From: Bacteroidota bacterium | Lineage (GTDB): Bacteria; Bacteroidota; Bacteroidia; Chitinophagales; Saprospiraceae | NCBI GenBank assembly: GCA_963169325.1 | Contig: CAUJEY010000324.1 | Coordinates: 1-36,323 of the forward strand | Length of the DNA stretch: 36,323 nt | Direction of reading: 5' to 3' | Shown: piece after piece, positions 17,281-24,240 of the stretch | How positions within the stretch are numbered: position 1 is the stretch's first letter | Layout of the letters: each line of letters opens with the position of its first letter | Program-made: the position numbers and the translations under genes | Notes under the pieces: model-generated | The model's database searches: none | Told to the model about the DNA's origin: nothing | The model's input: only the letters and a program-made list of their open reading frames with translations

Positions 17281-17389
17281 TCGTTATTTCGTCATTTCGT
17301 CATTAGGTCATTTCGTCATTGGGTCATTTCGTCATTGTAGTAATGACCCAATGACGAAATGCCCCAATGACGAAATGACCTAATGACTA
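17281..17389. repeat. 8-bp tandem arrays in inverted pair, word TCGTCATT
   Basis: The left arm has seven 8-bp units from 17281: TCGTTATT, TCGTCATT twice, AGGTCATT, TCGTCATT, GGGTCATT, TCGTCATT. The right arm from 17342 has AATGACCC, AATGACGA, AATGCCCC, AATGACGA, AATGACCT, AATGACTA. Bases 17305-17336 pair with 17350-17381 at 31 of 32 positions, loop 13 bases, so the order of variant units is mirrored. It starts 3 bp before the GH1 start codon, on the leader side, and directly follows the terminator of the small-RNA candidate to its right. Confidence 0.95.
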
Positions 17390-17404
17390 AGCAATGACAT
17401 AAAT

Positions 17405-17441
17405 AAAAAAAGCCCCTCACCGCGAGCCAAACCGGAGGGGC
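17405..17441 (-). terminator. Terminator of the 17405-17645 small-RNA candidate
   Basis: Read on the minus strand, GCCCCTC pairs with GAGGGGC (17435-17441 with 17412-17418) and is followed by seven Ts (17411-17405). The loop is GC-rich. Confidence 0.85.
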
Positions 17442-17645
17442 AACCATGAGATTATAATGGTACAATCAGTGAACCAGAAGAAACGGTGCATACGCAAAAC
17501 GTATACATTCATCTGCTACGAATTGTAGCCAATTACGGGTCGTGTGGTTCGGATTAAAGCAAAGAATACTTTAAAATCGGGAATAAAAGCGGTTGGGAGA
17601 GCTTAAACTAAAAACTACGGATTAGGAAGAAAATGCCGCTTTGGG
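17405..17645 (-). ncRNA. Candidate structured small RNA (class not recognised)
   Basis: A minus-strand transcription unit of about 240 nt is framed by a strong promoter (17651-17680) and an intrinsic terminator (17405-17441). Between them are potential hairpins: AAAGCGG/CCGCTTT (17636-17642 with 17586-17592), GCTAC/GTAGC (near 17515-17528) and GTATACG/CGTATGC with a TTTTG loop (17489-17507). A 31-codon reading frame (17417-17512, minus) rich in aromatic residues (RFFWFTD) ends inside the terminator hairpin, so a leader peptide of an attenuator is an alternative. The next gene downstream on this strand is the GH1 enzyme, about 130 bp beyond the terminator. Neither a tRNA nor another RNA class I know fits by eye. 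Confidence 0.6.
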
Positions 17646-17650
17646 CAGGA

Positions 17651-17680
17651 CAAATATACGGCGACCCACCATGGTAGCAA
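17651..17680 (-). promoter_or_regulatory. Promoter of the 17405-17645 small-RNA candidate
   Basis: On the minus strand, TTG (17680-17678) is followed after exactly 19 bp by TATATTTG (17658-17651), matching the Bacteroidota consensus TTTG-N19-TAnnTTTG. No protein gene starts within 300 bp downstream. Confidence 0.8.
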
Positions 17681-17690
17681 CGAAATGTGC

Positions 17691-17728
17691 AAAAAAAATC
17701 CTGAAACGCAGAAAATCTGCGTTTCAGG
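17691..17728 (-). terminator. Terminator of the PorV-like gene
   Basis: A perfect 13-bp stem (17716-17728 with 17700-17712, CCTGAAACGCAGA on the minus strand), a 3-base loop and a run of eight Ts make a textbook intrinsic terminator on the minus strand. It lies about 60 bp after the stop codon of the gene at 17791-18900. Confidence 0.95.
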
Positions 17729-17790
17729 CATCTGCAACAGGGTTAACACATTGCTACAATTGGTATAAAGATTGGTAACGGCGCCCTTTT

Positions 17791-18900
17791 TCACAGGTTG
17801 GAACCGGAATCGCCGCTTCTTTTACGTTCTTTAAAATTGATGCGCAGGGAAAAAATGTGGGAATACAGTACCTGCGAAACATTGCCAATATCGGTCAGTG
17901 CGTAGTCTACTTGCACGCGGCCGAGCCTTAGCCCTACTCCGAAATTGGGTTGCAGCGTCAGTACTTCTTTATCCGGGTTGAAATCGTCTTTCACGCGTTG
18001 AAAATTTCCGATGCCGGCACGCAATTGTACAAACCCGCTGTAATCTACTTCGATGCCGATTCTGGGATCAAGGTTAAACGATTTGGAGCTGACCAGCACA
18101 TTACGTTGTCCGTCGGTGGTCCATTCCAGATCGATCGCCGGGAGCAGGGTGGTTTTTTCGCCAATTTTGGTGCGGTAAGCGGCGCCGAAAATAAAACGCG
18201 GACGAGTTATTTCGGTGCTGCTGACAGGGATTTCGTTGTTGGTGCGGCTGAATTCCGCCTTTTCTTTTTCCGTCAAATCAAAAGACCAGGCGTTGAAGGT
18301 AGTTGTCAGGTCGCGCCCCTGTATGCCGAACATCCACTTGCCTTTCCGGTATTGAGCGCCCAGGTCAGCGCCGAAACCCCAGGCCCCGGCAAAAGAACCG
18401 ATGACCCGGCGAATCACCTTCACCGAACCGCCGACAGCGATGGCCGGGTTGCGCAGTTTGCGCGCATAGCTGCCCATCAGCGCATAATCGGCCGCAGAAA
18501 AGGATGACAGGTTATCATAGTTAACCGTTCCATCTTCATTAATCAGGTTAATCGTGTAGGGAATATTGTCAATGCCGAGCCGGATCAGCGAAAAAGCCAG
18601 GTAGCCGTTGTGCTCCCGGTTCAACGTTTTGCCGAAACTCAGGTAGTCGTATTGCGTTACTCCGACAAACCATTCGGCATGCATAGCGCCCACTTGAAAC
18701 GGCGCCGTTATTTCAGACAGCCCCGCAGGATTCCAGTAACCCGCCGTAATATCATCGACCAGGGCGGTTTGCGCCCCCGACATGCCATGGCCCCTAGCCC
18801 CGACGCCGATGGCCAGGAACTCGTTGCTGTACTTTTGCGCGGTAAGCGCGGATATGCTCAGAAGGAGCAGAAGGCCCACAAAAGGCGCCGGTCTTTTCAT
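17791..18900 (-). CDS. PorV/PorQ family outer-membrane protein
   Basis: The 369-residue product has a signal peptide (hydrophobic at about 5-20, cut near SALTAQ). Its mature N-terminus is GVGARGHGMSGAQTALVDDITAGYWNPAGLSEI, which is the hallmark of PorV/PorQ and FadL-like barrels in Bacteroidota. About fourteen amphipathic strands follow, with the end SLRINFKERK. PorV shuttles cargo to the T9SS attachment complex; whether this is PorV itself or a paralogue cannot be decided without alignment. Two T9SS cargo proteins are encoded within 7 kb. It has its own promoter and terminator. Confidence 0.85.
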   Translation of the reverse strand: MKRPAPFVGLLLLLSISALTAQKYSNEFLAIGVGARGHGMSGAQTALVDDITAGYWNPAGLSEITAPFQVGAMHAEWFVGVTQYDYLSFGKTLNREHNGYLAFSLIRLGIDNIPYTINLINEDGTVNYDNLSSFSAADYALMGSYARKLRNPAIAVGGSVKVIRRVIGSFAGAWGFGADLGAQYRKGKWMFGIQGRDLTTTFNAWSFDLTEKEKAEFSRTNNEIPVSSTEITRPRFIFGAAYRTKIGEKTTLLPAIDLEWTTDGQRNVLVSSKSFNLDPRIGIEVDYSGFVQLRAGIGNFQRVKDDFNPDKEVLTLQPNFGVGLRLGRVQVDYALTDIGNVSQVLYSHIFSLRINFKERKRSGDSGSNL

Positions 18901-18983
18901 ATTGCTCTAATTTTGCAGCGGTTTTAACGTTACGGAATGGCTTACTGACGCTTCCTTCCCGGTCCCGGTTGCCTTTGAGCGGG

Positions 18984-19011
18984 CAAAATTAATGGAAGCG
19001 GCCGGGTTCAA
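18984..19011 (-). promoter_or_regulatory. Promoter of the PorV-like gene
   Basis: On the minus strand TTG (19011-19009), a 17-bp spacer and TAATTTTG (18991-18984) match the Bacteroidota consensus. The start codon is about 84 bp downstream. Confidence 0.65.
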
Positions 19012-19048
19012 CTACACTATTATTTCAAGGACTACGCAATTAACGGTT

Positions 19049-20428
19049 ATGCTGAAAATATTTACCATATTGGTTTGTGTCACCTTGGGTGCAAACACCA
19101 TCGCCCAATCGCCCTACAACCTGGTGCGACTGGCCCAATGGGACGACGATTCCCTACCCGTCGCTTCGCCGGGCAACCTGAACGTACAATACAGCGGCTG
19201 CTGGGGCTTAGCCGTCAACAACCGCGAATACGCCATCCTGGGCGGCGCCAGGCACGTATTGATTTTTGACGTTACAAAACCCGCCCAACCCGAACTGGTG
19301 GGTAAATTTGAAGGAGCAAGCAATACCGTATGGCGGGAATTCAAATCTTACAAAAACCGGGTGTATGGCGTCTCCGACGCTACACAGGAAGGACTGATGA
19401 TTTTCGATTTCAGCCAGGCGCCCGATACCATCCGGCGCAGCTACTGGAGTAATGAGTTTTTCACCAGCGCTCACACCCTTGCGCTCGACACGGTTTCCGG
19501 ACGCATTTATCTGAACGGCAGCAATGTCGCACAGCAGGGACTGCTGGTGCTCGATGTCAGCCAAAATCCGGATCAGCCGTCCGTGCTGGCTTCCGGCAAT
19601 TTGCCTGGCGGGTATATCCACGACTCGTATGTTCGTGGCGACACGGTGTATGCATCGTCGGGATTCAGCGGCTATTACGTATATGATTTTACGGATGCCG
19701 CAAACCCCAAAATATTAGCCAGTTTGTCCGCTACGGTCGGTTATCATCACAACAGCTGGCTTAGCGGCGATGGGCGTTTTGCCTATTGCACCGAAGAGAT
19801 CCCTTCCGGCCGGCCGGTGCAGATTGTTGATTTGCGTGAATTAGCCAACAACAATATCGAGGTAATCGGCAGCTTTTTGGATCCGCAGCTGCCGGCAGGT
19901 ACTTACAACGCCATTCCGCACAATGTGTACATCAAAGGTAACCTGTTGTTCGTATCGCAATACGAAGACGGCCTGTTGGTGTACGACATCAGTAACCCGA
20001 CCAAGCCGCTCCTGATCGGGCATTACGATACACATCCGGAAAATACGAAATACAATACCTACTATGGTTGTTGGGGCAATTACCCGTGGCTGCCCTCCGG
20101 CACTATCATTGCCGGAGATATGCAAAACGGCCTGCAACTGTTGGGCTGGGAGGTGCAAGAAGTGCTTCCAGTTGAATCGGCAGAAATTTTCCCCAATCCC
20201 ACGCATGAATCACTCACCATACGGCGCCTCAATTATTCGCCTGTTTTTGCAGAAGACTGCCTGTTTCGCCTGTTGACTTTGACCGGACAACATCTGCTGG
20301 AAACGGTCATTCCCGCAGATGCCGTAGAAAAAACGATTCACCTGGGCAGGCTTTCACCCGGGGTTTATTTGGCAGAATTACGATTTGGCGGTAGGCAGCG
20401 GCTGATTGAGAAGATCATTGTACATTAA
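19049..20428 (+). CDS. LVIVD-repeat (choice-of-anchor B) protein with T9SS sorting domain
   Basis: The 459-residue product has a signal peptide (MLKIFTILVCVTLGANTIAQ), then a beta-propeller-like body with LVIVD-type repeats such as HVLIFDVTKPAQPELVG, LLVLDVSQNPDQPSVLA and LLVYDISNPTKPLLIG. The opening YSGCWGLAVNNREYAILGG is typical of the choice-of-anchor B family, which attaches different export or anchoring tails to the same body. Here the tail is a T9SS type A sorting domain (from about 382: AEIFPNPTHESLTI ... GVYLAELRFGG). It should be exported to the surface or medium. The start at 19049 is chosen for the signal peptide; upstream in-frame sequence from 18992 has none. The function of the body is not known. 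Confidence 0.88.
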   Translation: MLKIFTILVCVTLGANTIAQSPYNLVRLAQWDDDSLPVASPGNLNVQYSGCWGLAVNNREYAILGGARHVLIFDVTKPAQPELVGKFEGASNTVWREFKSYKNRVYGVSDATQEGLMIFDFSQAPDTIRRSYWSNEFFTSAHTLALDTVSGRIYLNGSNVAQQGLLVLDVSQNPDQPSVLASGNLPGGYIHDSYVRGDTVYASSGFSGYYVYDFTDAANPKILASLSATVGYHHNSWLSGDGRFAYCTEEIPSGRPVQIVDLRELANNNIEVIGSFLDPQLPAGTYNAIPHNVYIKGNLLFVSQYEDGLLVYDISNPTKPLLIGHYDTHPENTKYNTYYGCWGNYPWLPSGTIIAGDMQNGLQLLGWEVQEVLPVESAEIFPNPTHESLTIRRLNYSPVFAEDCLFRLLTLTGQHLLETVIPADAVEKTIHLGRLSPGVYLAELRFGGRQRLIEKIIVH

Positions 20429-20453
20429 AACCTACGCCAAAATTTATCGTATT

Positions 20454-20494
20454 AAAAAACAAAAGCCAGTCATGCAGAGGGCGCATAACCGGCT
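20454..20494 (-). terminator. Second, distal terminator of the RNA candidate
   Basis: On the minus strand AGCCGGTTATGC pairs with GCATGACTGGCT (20494-20483 with 20475-20464) using two G-U pairs, followed by TTTTGTTTTTT. On the plus strand the same positions would be A-C mismatches, so this signal belongs to the minus strand, not to the LVIVD gene that ends at 20428. Confidence 0.75.
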
Positions 20495-20550
20495 GGTTGC
20501 TTTCTAACAGTATGTCGGTAAGAAGTATGTTTTTCTTTACGGAAAGGCTG

Positions 20551-20596
20551 AAAAAAACAGCCCTCCGCCCTTTCTCATTCGAAAGGGCCGGAGGGC
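20551..20596 (-). terminator. First terminator of the RNA candidate
   Basis: A 15-bp stem with one bulged base (20581-20596 with 20560-20574; GCCCTCCGGCCCTTTC on the minus strand), a six-base loop and TGTTTTTTT. It is strong and GC-rich. Confidence 0.9.
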
Positions 20597-20903
20597 CCCC
20601 GCCTTCGGTTTACTTATCCCGGTACGCCTTGTGGCCCCCGGCTTATATCTTGTTGTTGAACCTTTGTTCAACTTTATTTTTTCGTTCTCGCACTTGAGCA
20701 GGTATTCTAAAACACCATTTCAATCTTTTATTCGAGTCAATTTTGCCGGTAACCGGCTCAAAGTGCTTTGGATAGCAAAGTTTAATCAGTATGCTACCAA
20801 GGTTTTCTGGTATTGAGATCCACCTTCATCAGATTGGGAAACGGGTGAAGGTTTTCCGGGCTTAATATTGTTATGGTTTTTATGTCGGTCGTAAATGATG
20901 ATG

Positions 20904-20933
20904 CAAATATATGGTAAATTTTCCACTTGCAAA
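20904..20933 (-). promoter_or_regulatory. Promoter of the RNA candidate
   Basis: On the minus strand TTTG (20933-20930), an 18-bp spacer and TATATTTG (20911-20904) match both boxes of the Bacteroidota consensus perfectly. The expected start point is near 20897. Confidence 0.85.
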
Positions 20934-21155
20934 CTTTTTTCCGCCGTATTCTCAAAAAAAACGCCGTTCCCTCATTTTTATTTTATCTATCCCCCCAAAT
21001 CATATTAACAAAAAGGCAAAATTATCCCACTACACTTGACATTTTTTTGATATTTAAACATTTTACATGCAAAATATTAAAAAAATACTGCTTTTTTAAA
21101 AATTTCGGAATTAAGACGAGGAGGAAAAAAAAAGTCACCGAAGGGCAAAAAAAAA
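20934..21155. other. AT-rich gap behind the GT9 gene
   Basis: This stretch follows the stop of the minus-strand glycosyltransferase gene and precedes the RNA promoter. It is very AT-rich with several A/T homopolymer runs on both strands. I see no gene and no convincing hairpin terminator, only a weak one (GCCCTTCGGTGAC followed by a T run, minus strand, near 21132-21150). Confidence 0.5.
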
Positions 21156-22151
21156 TTAATCCGGTAGTTGAAATTGGTACCCGGTGATGGTTTCTGCACA
21201 GGCAAAATGGCCTTTCGGGCAGCAAGAGCGGCCGTGCAAACCACAGGGCCGGCAAGATAAAGGCACTTGGGTTTCGATTATCCGGCTTTGTTTCGAGAGG
21301 GGAGTAAATCCAAAAATTGGTACGGTAGAGCAGAAAACGGCCGTTACCGGCGCGTTTACGGCGGAAGCCAGGTGCATCGGCGCCGAATCATTGACGTAGT
21401 TCATCGCAGCGCCCTGCATCAGAGCGGCAGATTCGAGAAAACTCAATTGGCCGGCTACGTTTTGAATATTCTGTCGCCCAGATGCAGCAACGATGGTAGC
21501 ACAGGCGCCGGAATCTTCCGGGCCGCCTAATATATATATGGTGTAGTCGGCCGGTAGCAGGGCAATCAATTCCACCCATTTATGTGCCGGGTATTGTTTG
21601 GTAAACCACACGGAAGTAGGTGCAATACAAACATATCGGCCGCCCTCGCCCCCGAATGCCCGCACCCGGGCAAAATCGGCGGGTGAAGGGTACAATCGGG
21701 GCATTTCGAAAGATGTATCCGTCAGATGTTCGATCAAGGCTAAGTTTCGTTCCACTTCATGTACCGGACGCTCCCGTGTACCGAACAGGTGGGGGACGCG
21801 CCGGTTAAACAAAAAGGAGAACGGGTTTTTCCGAAAACCGGTGGTGCGCTGTGCGCCCGAAAATGCTGTGAGCAAGCCGGCAGCCGCGAAACGCTGGCAA
21901 TTGAACACTTCGTCGTATCGCTCGTCGCGCAACTGCCGACACATTTTCAGGAGTCCCCGATATTTTGCCGTCTTTTTATCCCATACCCACACCCGGCGAA
22001 TATGCGGATGCCCGGCAAGCAGTTTTTCGTTGCCTTTCCGGAGCAGAAAGTCGATGTGCGCACCGGGATAAAAACGTATTAATTTTTCTACCAGCGGCGT
22101 CGCCAGCACCACGTCGCCAATAAAAGCCGTTTGGATCACGAGAAATTTCAT
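21156..22151 (-). CDS. Glycosyltransferase family 9 (heptosyltransferase-like)
   Basis: The 331-residue protein has the GT9 start (KFLVIQTAFIGDVVLATPLVEKL) with the Gly-Asp of the acceptor-site loop, a middle linker, and the C-terminal donor-binding half with IAPTSVWFTKQYPAHKWVEL, IYILGGPED and NDSAPMHLASAVNAPVTAVFCST. Family members add heptose or related sugars to the lipopolysaccharide core at the inner face of the inner membrane. A cluster of Cys near the C-terminus (SCRPCGLHGRSCCPKGHFAC) is common in this family. The sugar transferred is not readable. It lies 37 bp after the kinase-like gene and is probably cotranscribed. Confidence 0.93.
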   Translation of the reverse strand: MKFLVIQTAFIGDVVLATPLVEKLIRFYPGAHIDFLLRKGNEKLLAGHPHIRRVWVWDKKTAKYRGLLKMCRQLRDERYDEVFNCQRFAAAGLLTAFSGAQRTTGFRKNPFSFLFNRRVPHLFGTRERPVHEVERNLALIEHLTDTSFEMPRLYPSPADFARVRAFGGEGGRYVCIAPTSVWFTKQYPAHKWVELIALLPADYTIYILGGPEDSGACATIVAASGRQNIQNVAGQLSFLESAALMQGAAMNYVNDSAPMHLASAVNAPVTAVFCSTVPIFGFTPLSKQSRIIETQVPLSCRPCGLHGRSCCPKGHFACAETITGYQFQLPD

Positions 22152-22188
22152 CGCGCTAAGTTCCGGATCGGGAAAAACTTCCTGCGGT

Positions 22189-23208
22189 TTATTTTTTAAC
22201 TCTTTCCATCCGGTTCGGAATATCGGGACTTTGCGCCAACAAGGAAAAAAACTGGTCCAAAAATTGAGTTAATTCAAGGGAGGCTTCCACAGATAGTTGC
22301 CGGTTTTCACAACACTTCATCAGCGTTGATTTGGCCGTCAAAATGGTTTCTTTCGCTTTTAGTAGCGCCTCTTGGTCCATCCCATTAGCCATCAGAAAAC
22401 GGTCTTTAACATGAGTCAGCCCACTTGTCGAATTCGGAGTAGCATAAGGCGCGCTAACTAATCCGGAAAAATCAAAATCAAACGGTACCGCCACCATTTT
22501 TCCTTTATCTTCGGGTTGCAATACCAACACATTTCGACAGGCCTCCAAATCCCAATCCGTATTACCGATCATGTATTGAAAAAGTACCATCAATGCCACC
22601 TGCTCCGCGTGGAACCGGTCCTGTGCAATACCCCATTCCTGTACCGGTGCCGCTTGCAAACGCGCGGCGATTTCTTCTTCATGCTCCACCAGCATCGCCA
22701 ACATTTTTTGGGGGCGTTTCTTTTTGTTGTTTTTTAGTTCCAGTCGTATCAGTCGCGCGCGGGCACTAAAAGGGCTAAGGCTTTCAAACATACGATAGGC
22801 TAAGTATTCCCGCACGATCAATTCCTCGCCGGCCGGCGTTGCAGTGCAAGGCAGCACCAATTTGATTTCATTAAAAGTATCCAGTTGGTGCGACTGGAGT
22901 TCTGTTTTTTGAAATTTGAACTTAACCGGGGGTATCTCGCAACTCCTGCGACGATATTTCCCCCGCGTACGTACTTCTAATTTGTAAACCTGCCCGTCAG
23001 GGCCTGTGAGGGCCGCCGGCAGGTAGTCAGGCTTCCTGCGATTGTTTAGTAAAGCGTCTAAATCGAGTTCAAGGTGTATTTTGGCTTCATCCTCCCGGGT
23101 CAGATATTCAAAGACAGAGGCCATCCGGGCGTCCGGTTGGCTGGAGGCCGGCAGGATAAAAGAAAACAGGAGCAGGGTACTGAAACAGTAAATCGTAATA
23201 ATTCGCAT
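22189..23208 (-). CDS. Predicted secreted CotH/HipA-like kinase
   Basis: The 339-residue product has a signal peptide (hydrophobic about 5-20, cut near ASSQ). A segment VRTRGKYRRRSCEIPPVKFKF (79-99, partly shown: RTRGKYRRRS) resembles the nucleotide-binding strand region of CotH-type kinases. Later comes IGNTDWDLEACRNVLVL, with a D-x5-N pattern (Asp220, Asn226), and PFDFDFSG (Asp244, Asp246), which together look like the catalytic loop and metal-binding motif of HipA/CotH/Fam20-type atypical kinases. A phosphotransferase acting on an exported protein or glycan is my inference; I do not know a named family. It precedes the GT9 gene in a probable operon. Confidence 0.65.
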   Translation of the reverse strand: MRIITIYCFSTLLLFSFILPASSQPDARMASVFEYLTREDEAKIHLELDLDALLNNRRKPDYLPAALTGPDGQVYKLEVRTRGKYRRRSCEIPPVKFKFQKTELQSHQLDTFNEIKLVLPCTATPAGEELIVREYLAYRMFESLSPFSARARLIRLELKNNKKKRPQKMLAMLVEHEEEIAARLQAAPVQEWGIAQDRFHAEQVALMVLFQYMIGNTDWDLEACRNVLVLQPEDKGKMVAVPFDFDFSGLVSAPYATPNSTSGLTHVKDRFLMANGMDQEALLKAKETILTAKSTLMKCCENRQLSVEASLELTQFLDQFFSLLAQSPDIPNRMERVKK

Positions 23209-23297
23209 AGCAGACAGTCGGTTTATAGCAGCTAATCTAACCTAAAAGCCCCTTTTGTGCATTGTTTAAAAAAAAATACTGCCTATGACAAAAAAAC

Positions 23298-23328
23298 TTT
23301 GGTAGTTTTCAAACGACTTCTATCTTTG
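23298..23328 (+). promoter_or_regulatory. Promoter of tRNA-Leu
   Basis: TTTG (23298-23301), a 19-bp spacer and TATCTTTG (23321-23328) form the ideal Bacteroidota promoter. The mature tRNA starts 37 bp downstream of the box. Confidence 0.9.
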
Positions 23329-23365
23329 CACCCGCTTTGAAATAGTGAATACATGACTACTACCT

Positions 23366-23449
23366 GCGGGAATGGCGGAATTGGTAGACGCATACGTTTC
23401 AGGGGCGTACGCCCGTAAGGGTGTGGGGGTTCGACTCCCCCTTCCCGCA
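23366..23449 (+). tRNA. tRNA-Leu (anticodon CAG)
   Basis: An 84-nt cloverleaf: acceptor stem GCGGGAA/TTCCCGC with discriminator A73, D arm GCG...CGC, anticodon stem TACGT/GCGTA with loop TTCAGGG (anticodon CAG at 23400-23402), a long variable arm CGCCCGTAAGGGTGT, and T arm GGGGG-TTCGACT-CCCCC. The long variable arm and A73 mark class II tRNA-Leu. CCA is not encoded. It reads CUG codons. Confidence 0.97.
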
Positions 23450-23453
23450 CTCG

Positions 23454-23483
23454 AAAAGCGATCCAAATTGGATCGCTTTTTTA
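23454..23483 (+). terminator. tRNA-Leu terminator
   Basis: AAAAGCGATCCAA pairs with TTGGATCGCTTTT, which runs on into further Ts. It starts five bases after the tRNA. Confidence 0.92.
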
Positions 23484-23573
23484 TTTCCCCCTGGAGTGCA
23501 AGAGTGTGAATCCTGTAACTTATTTCAAAGATTATGTAAAATTTCAAGGTGTGCAGGCACCCACCTTTACACC

Positions 23574-24179
23574 ATGAAAATTCTTATTGTTTTTGCAGCA
23601 CTTTGTATCGCAGTTGGCGCACAAGCGCAAGTCAACTCGATCGGCCCCACCTTGGGCTATAACCATGCCTGGTTGTCGGATATCGACAATGGCAGCGCCC
23701 GTCCTTCTTTTAATGGCGGCATCACGTTCAATCACAGTATCCTGCAAAGTGCCGGAATCGGCATTGAGGTGCGCTATTCGCAGGAAGGCGCTAAAACGAA
23801 GATTGGCGGCCAAACCTTCACGAGCGAACTGAATTACCTCCGTATACCGCTCAAATTTGTTTATTATTTCGGAAAACTGGAAGACAACTTCCGACCCAAA
23901 ATTTTTGCCGGCCCGTCGTTCGCTTTTTTAATCGGAGGGAAGTCGCAAACTCAAGTTGGAGGAACTACCATCTCGGTCAACTCCAAAGACAACTTCGAGT
24001 CTTTCGACTTCGGTCTTCAAGCCGGCACCGGCTTCAATTACCGTCTGGCTGAGTTGGTATGGCTTAATTTCGACGTTGCATATACCCATGGCTTCCTTAA
24101 CCTCACTGGAGACAGGAATCCTGTTGAATCAAAGAATCGTTTGGTGAATGCCAACCTCGGTGTCGCATTCGGTTTCTAA
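23574..24179 (+). CDS. PorT-type outer-membrane beta-barrel protein
   Basis: The 201-residue product has a signal peptide (MKILIVFAALCIAVGAQAQ) and eight or so amphipathic strands with typical phrases for this barrel group: GPTLGYNHAWLSD, GIGIEVRYSQEGAKTKIGG, YLRIPLKFVYYFG, FAGPSFAFLIGG, and the end NLGVAFGF with a C-terminal Phe. This matches the outer membrane beta-barrel/PorT-like family of Bacteroidota. Role unknown. The start is set at 23574 by the signal peptide; a longer frame beginning inside the tRNA gene is an artefact. A strong terminator follows. Confidence 0.85.
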   Translation: MKILIVFAALCIAVGAQAQVNSIGPTLGYNHAWLSDIDNGSARPSFNGGITFNHSILQSAGIGIEVRYSQEGAKTKIGGQTFTSELNYLRIPLKFVYYFGKLEDNFRPKIFAGPSFAFLIGGKSQTQVGGTTISVNSKDNFESFDFGLQAGTGFNYRLAELVWLNFDVAYTHGFLNLTGDRNPVESKNRLVNANLGVAFGF

Positions 24180-24200
24180 ATACAACCCATCGTATAGGAC

Positions 24201-24229
24201 CGCTCTCCCGCTTCGGGAGGGCGTTTTTT
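24201..24229 (+). terminator. Terminator of the PorT-like gene
   Basis: CGCTCTCCCG pairs with CGGGAGGGCG (one T-G pair) with a CTT-type loop, followed by six Ts. It also lies just behind the convergent T9SS cargo gene. Confidence 0.9.
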
Positions 24230-24240
24230 ATAATAAAAAA

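Larger units (their letters stand above)
20454..20897 (-). ncRNA. Candidate structured RNA of about 345-445 nt (class not recognised)
   Basis: A promoter at 20904-20933 reads leftwards into a 450-bp gene-free stretch ending in two tandem terminators (20551-20596 and 20454-20494). In transcription order it has hairpins ACCTTCA/TGAAGGT (20852-20846 with 20828-20822), TACCA/TGGTA (20812-20808 with 20799-20795), CTTTG/CAAAG (20780-20766), GCCGGT/ACCGGC (20757-20745) and GTTGAA/TTCAAC (20672-20655). Such a row of hairpins in a promoter-terminator unit is what a structured RNA gene looks like. I looked for the conserved cores of tmRNA and RNase P RNA and did not find them by eye. No convincing reading frame with a start codon is present on this strand. 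Confidence 0.6.

Noticed and set aside
20537-20725. Minus-strand frame of about 60 codons through the RNA candidate
   Set aside because: It lacks an upstream ATG and reads through the terminator stem and T run; more likely chance.
20497-20816. Plus-strand small reading frames of 61-66 residues
   Set aside because: They lie across two minus-strand terminators and the RNA candidate, and show no protein-like composition.
20454-20897. tmRNA or RNase P RNA
   Set aside because: The tRNA-like ends of tmRNA and the conserved GAGGAAAGTCC-type core of RNase P RNA were not found by eye. A covariance search would be decisive.
23421-23573. Longer form of the PorT-like protein starting inside the tRNA gene
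   Set aside because: It would overlap the tRNA and its terminator, and the signal peptide begins at 23574.
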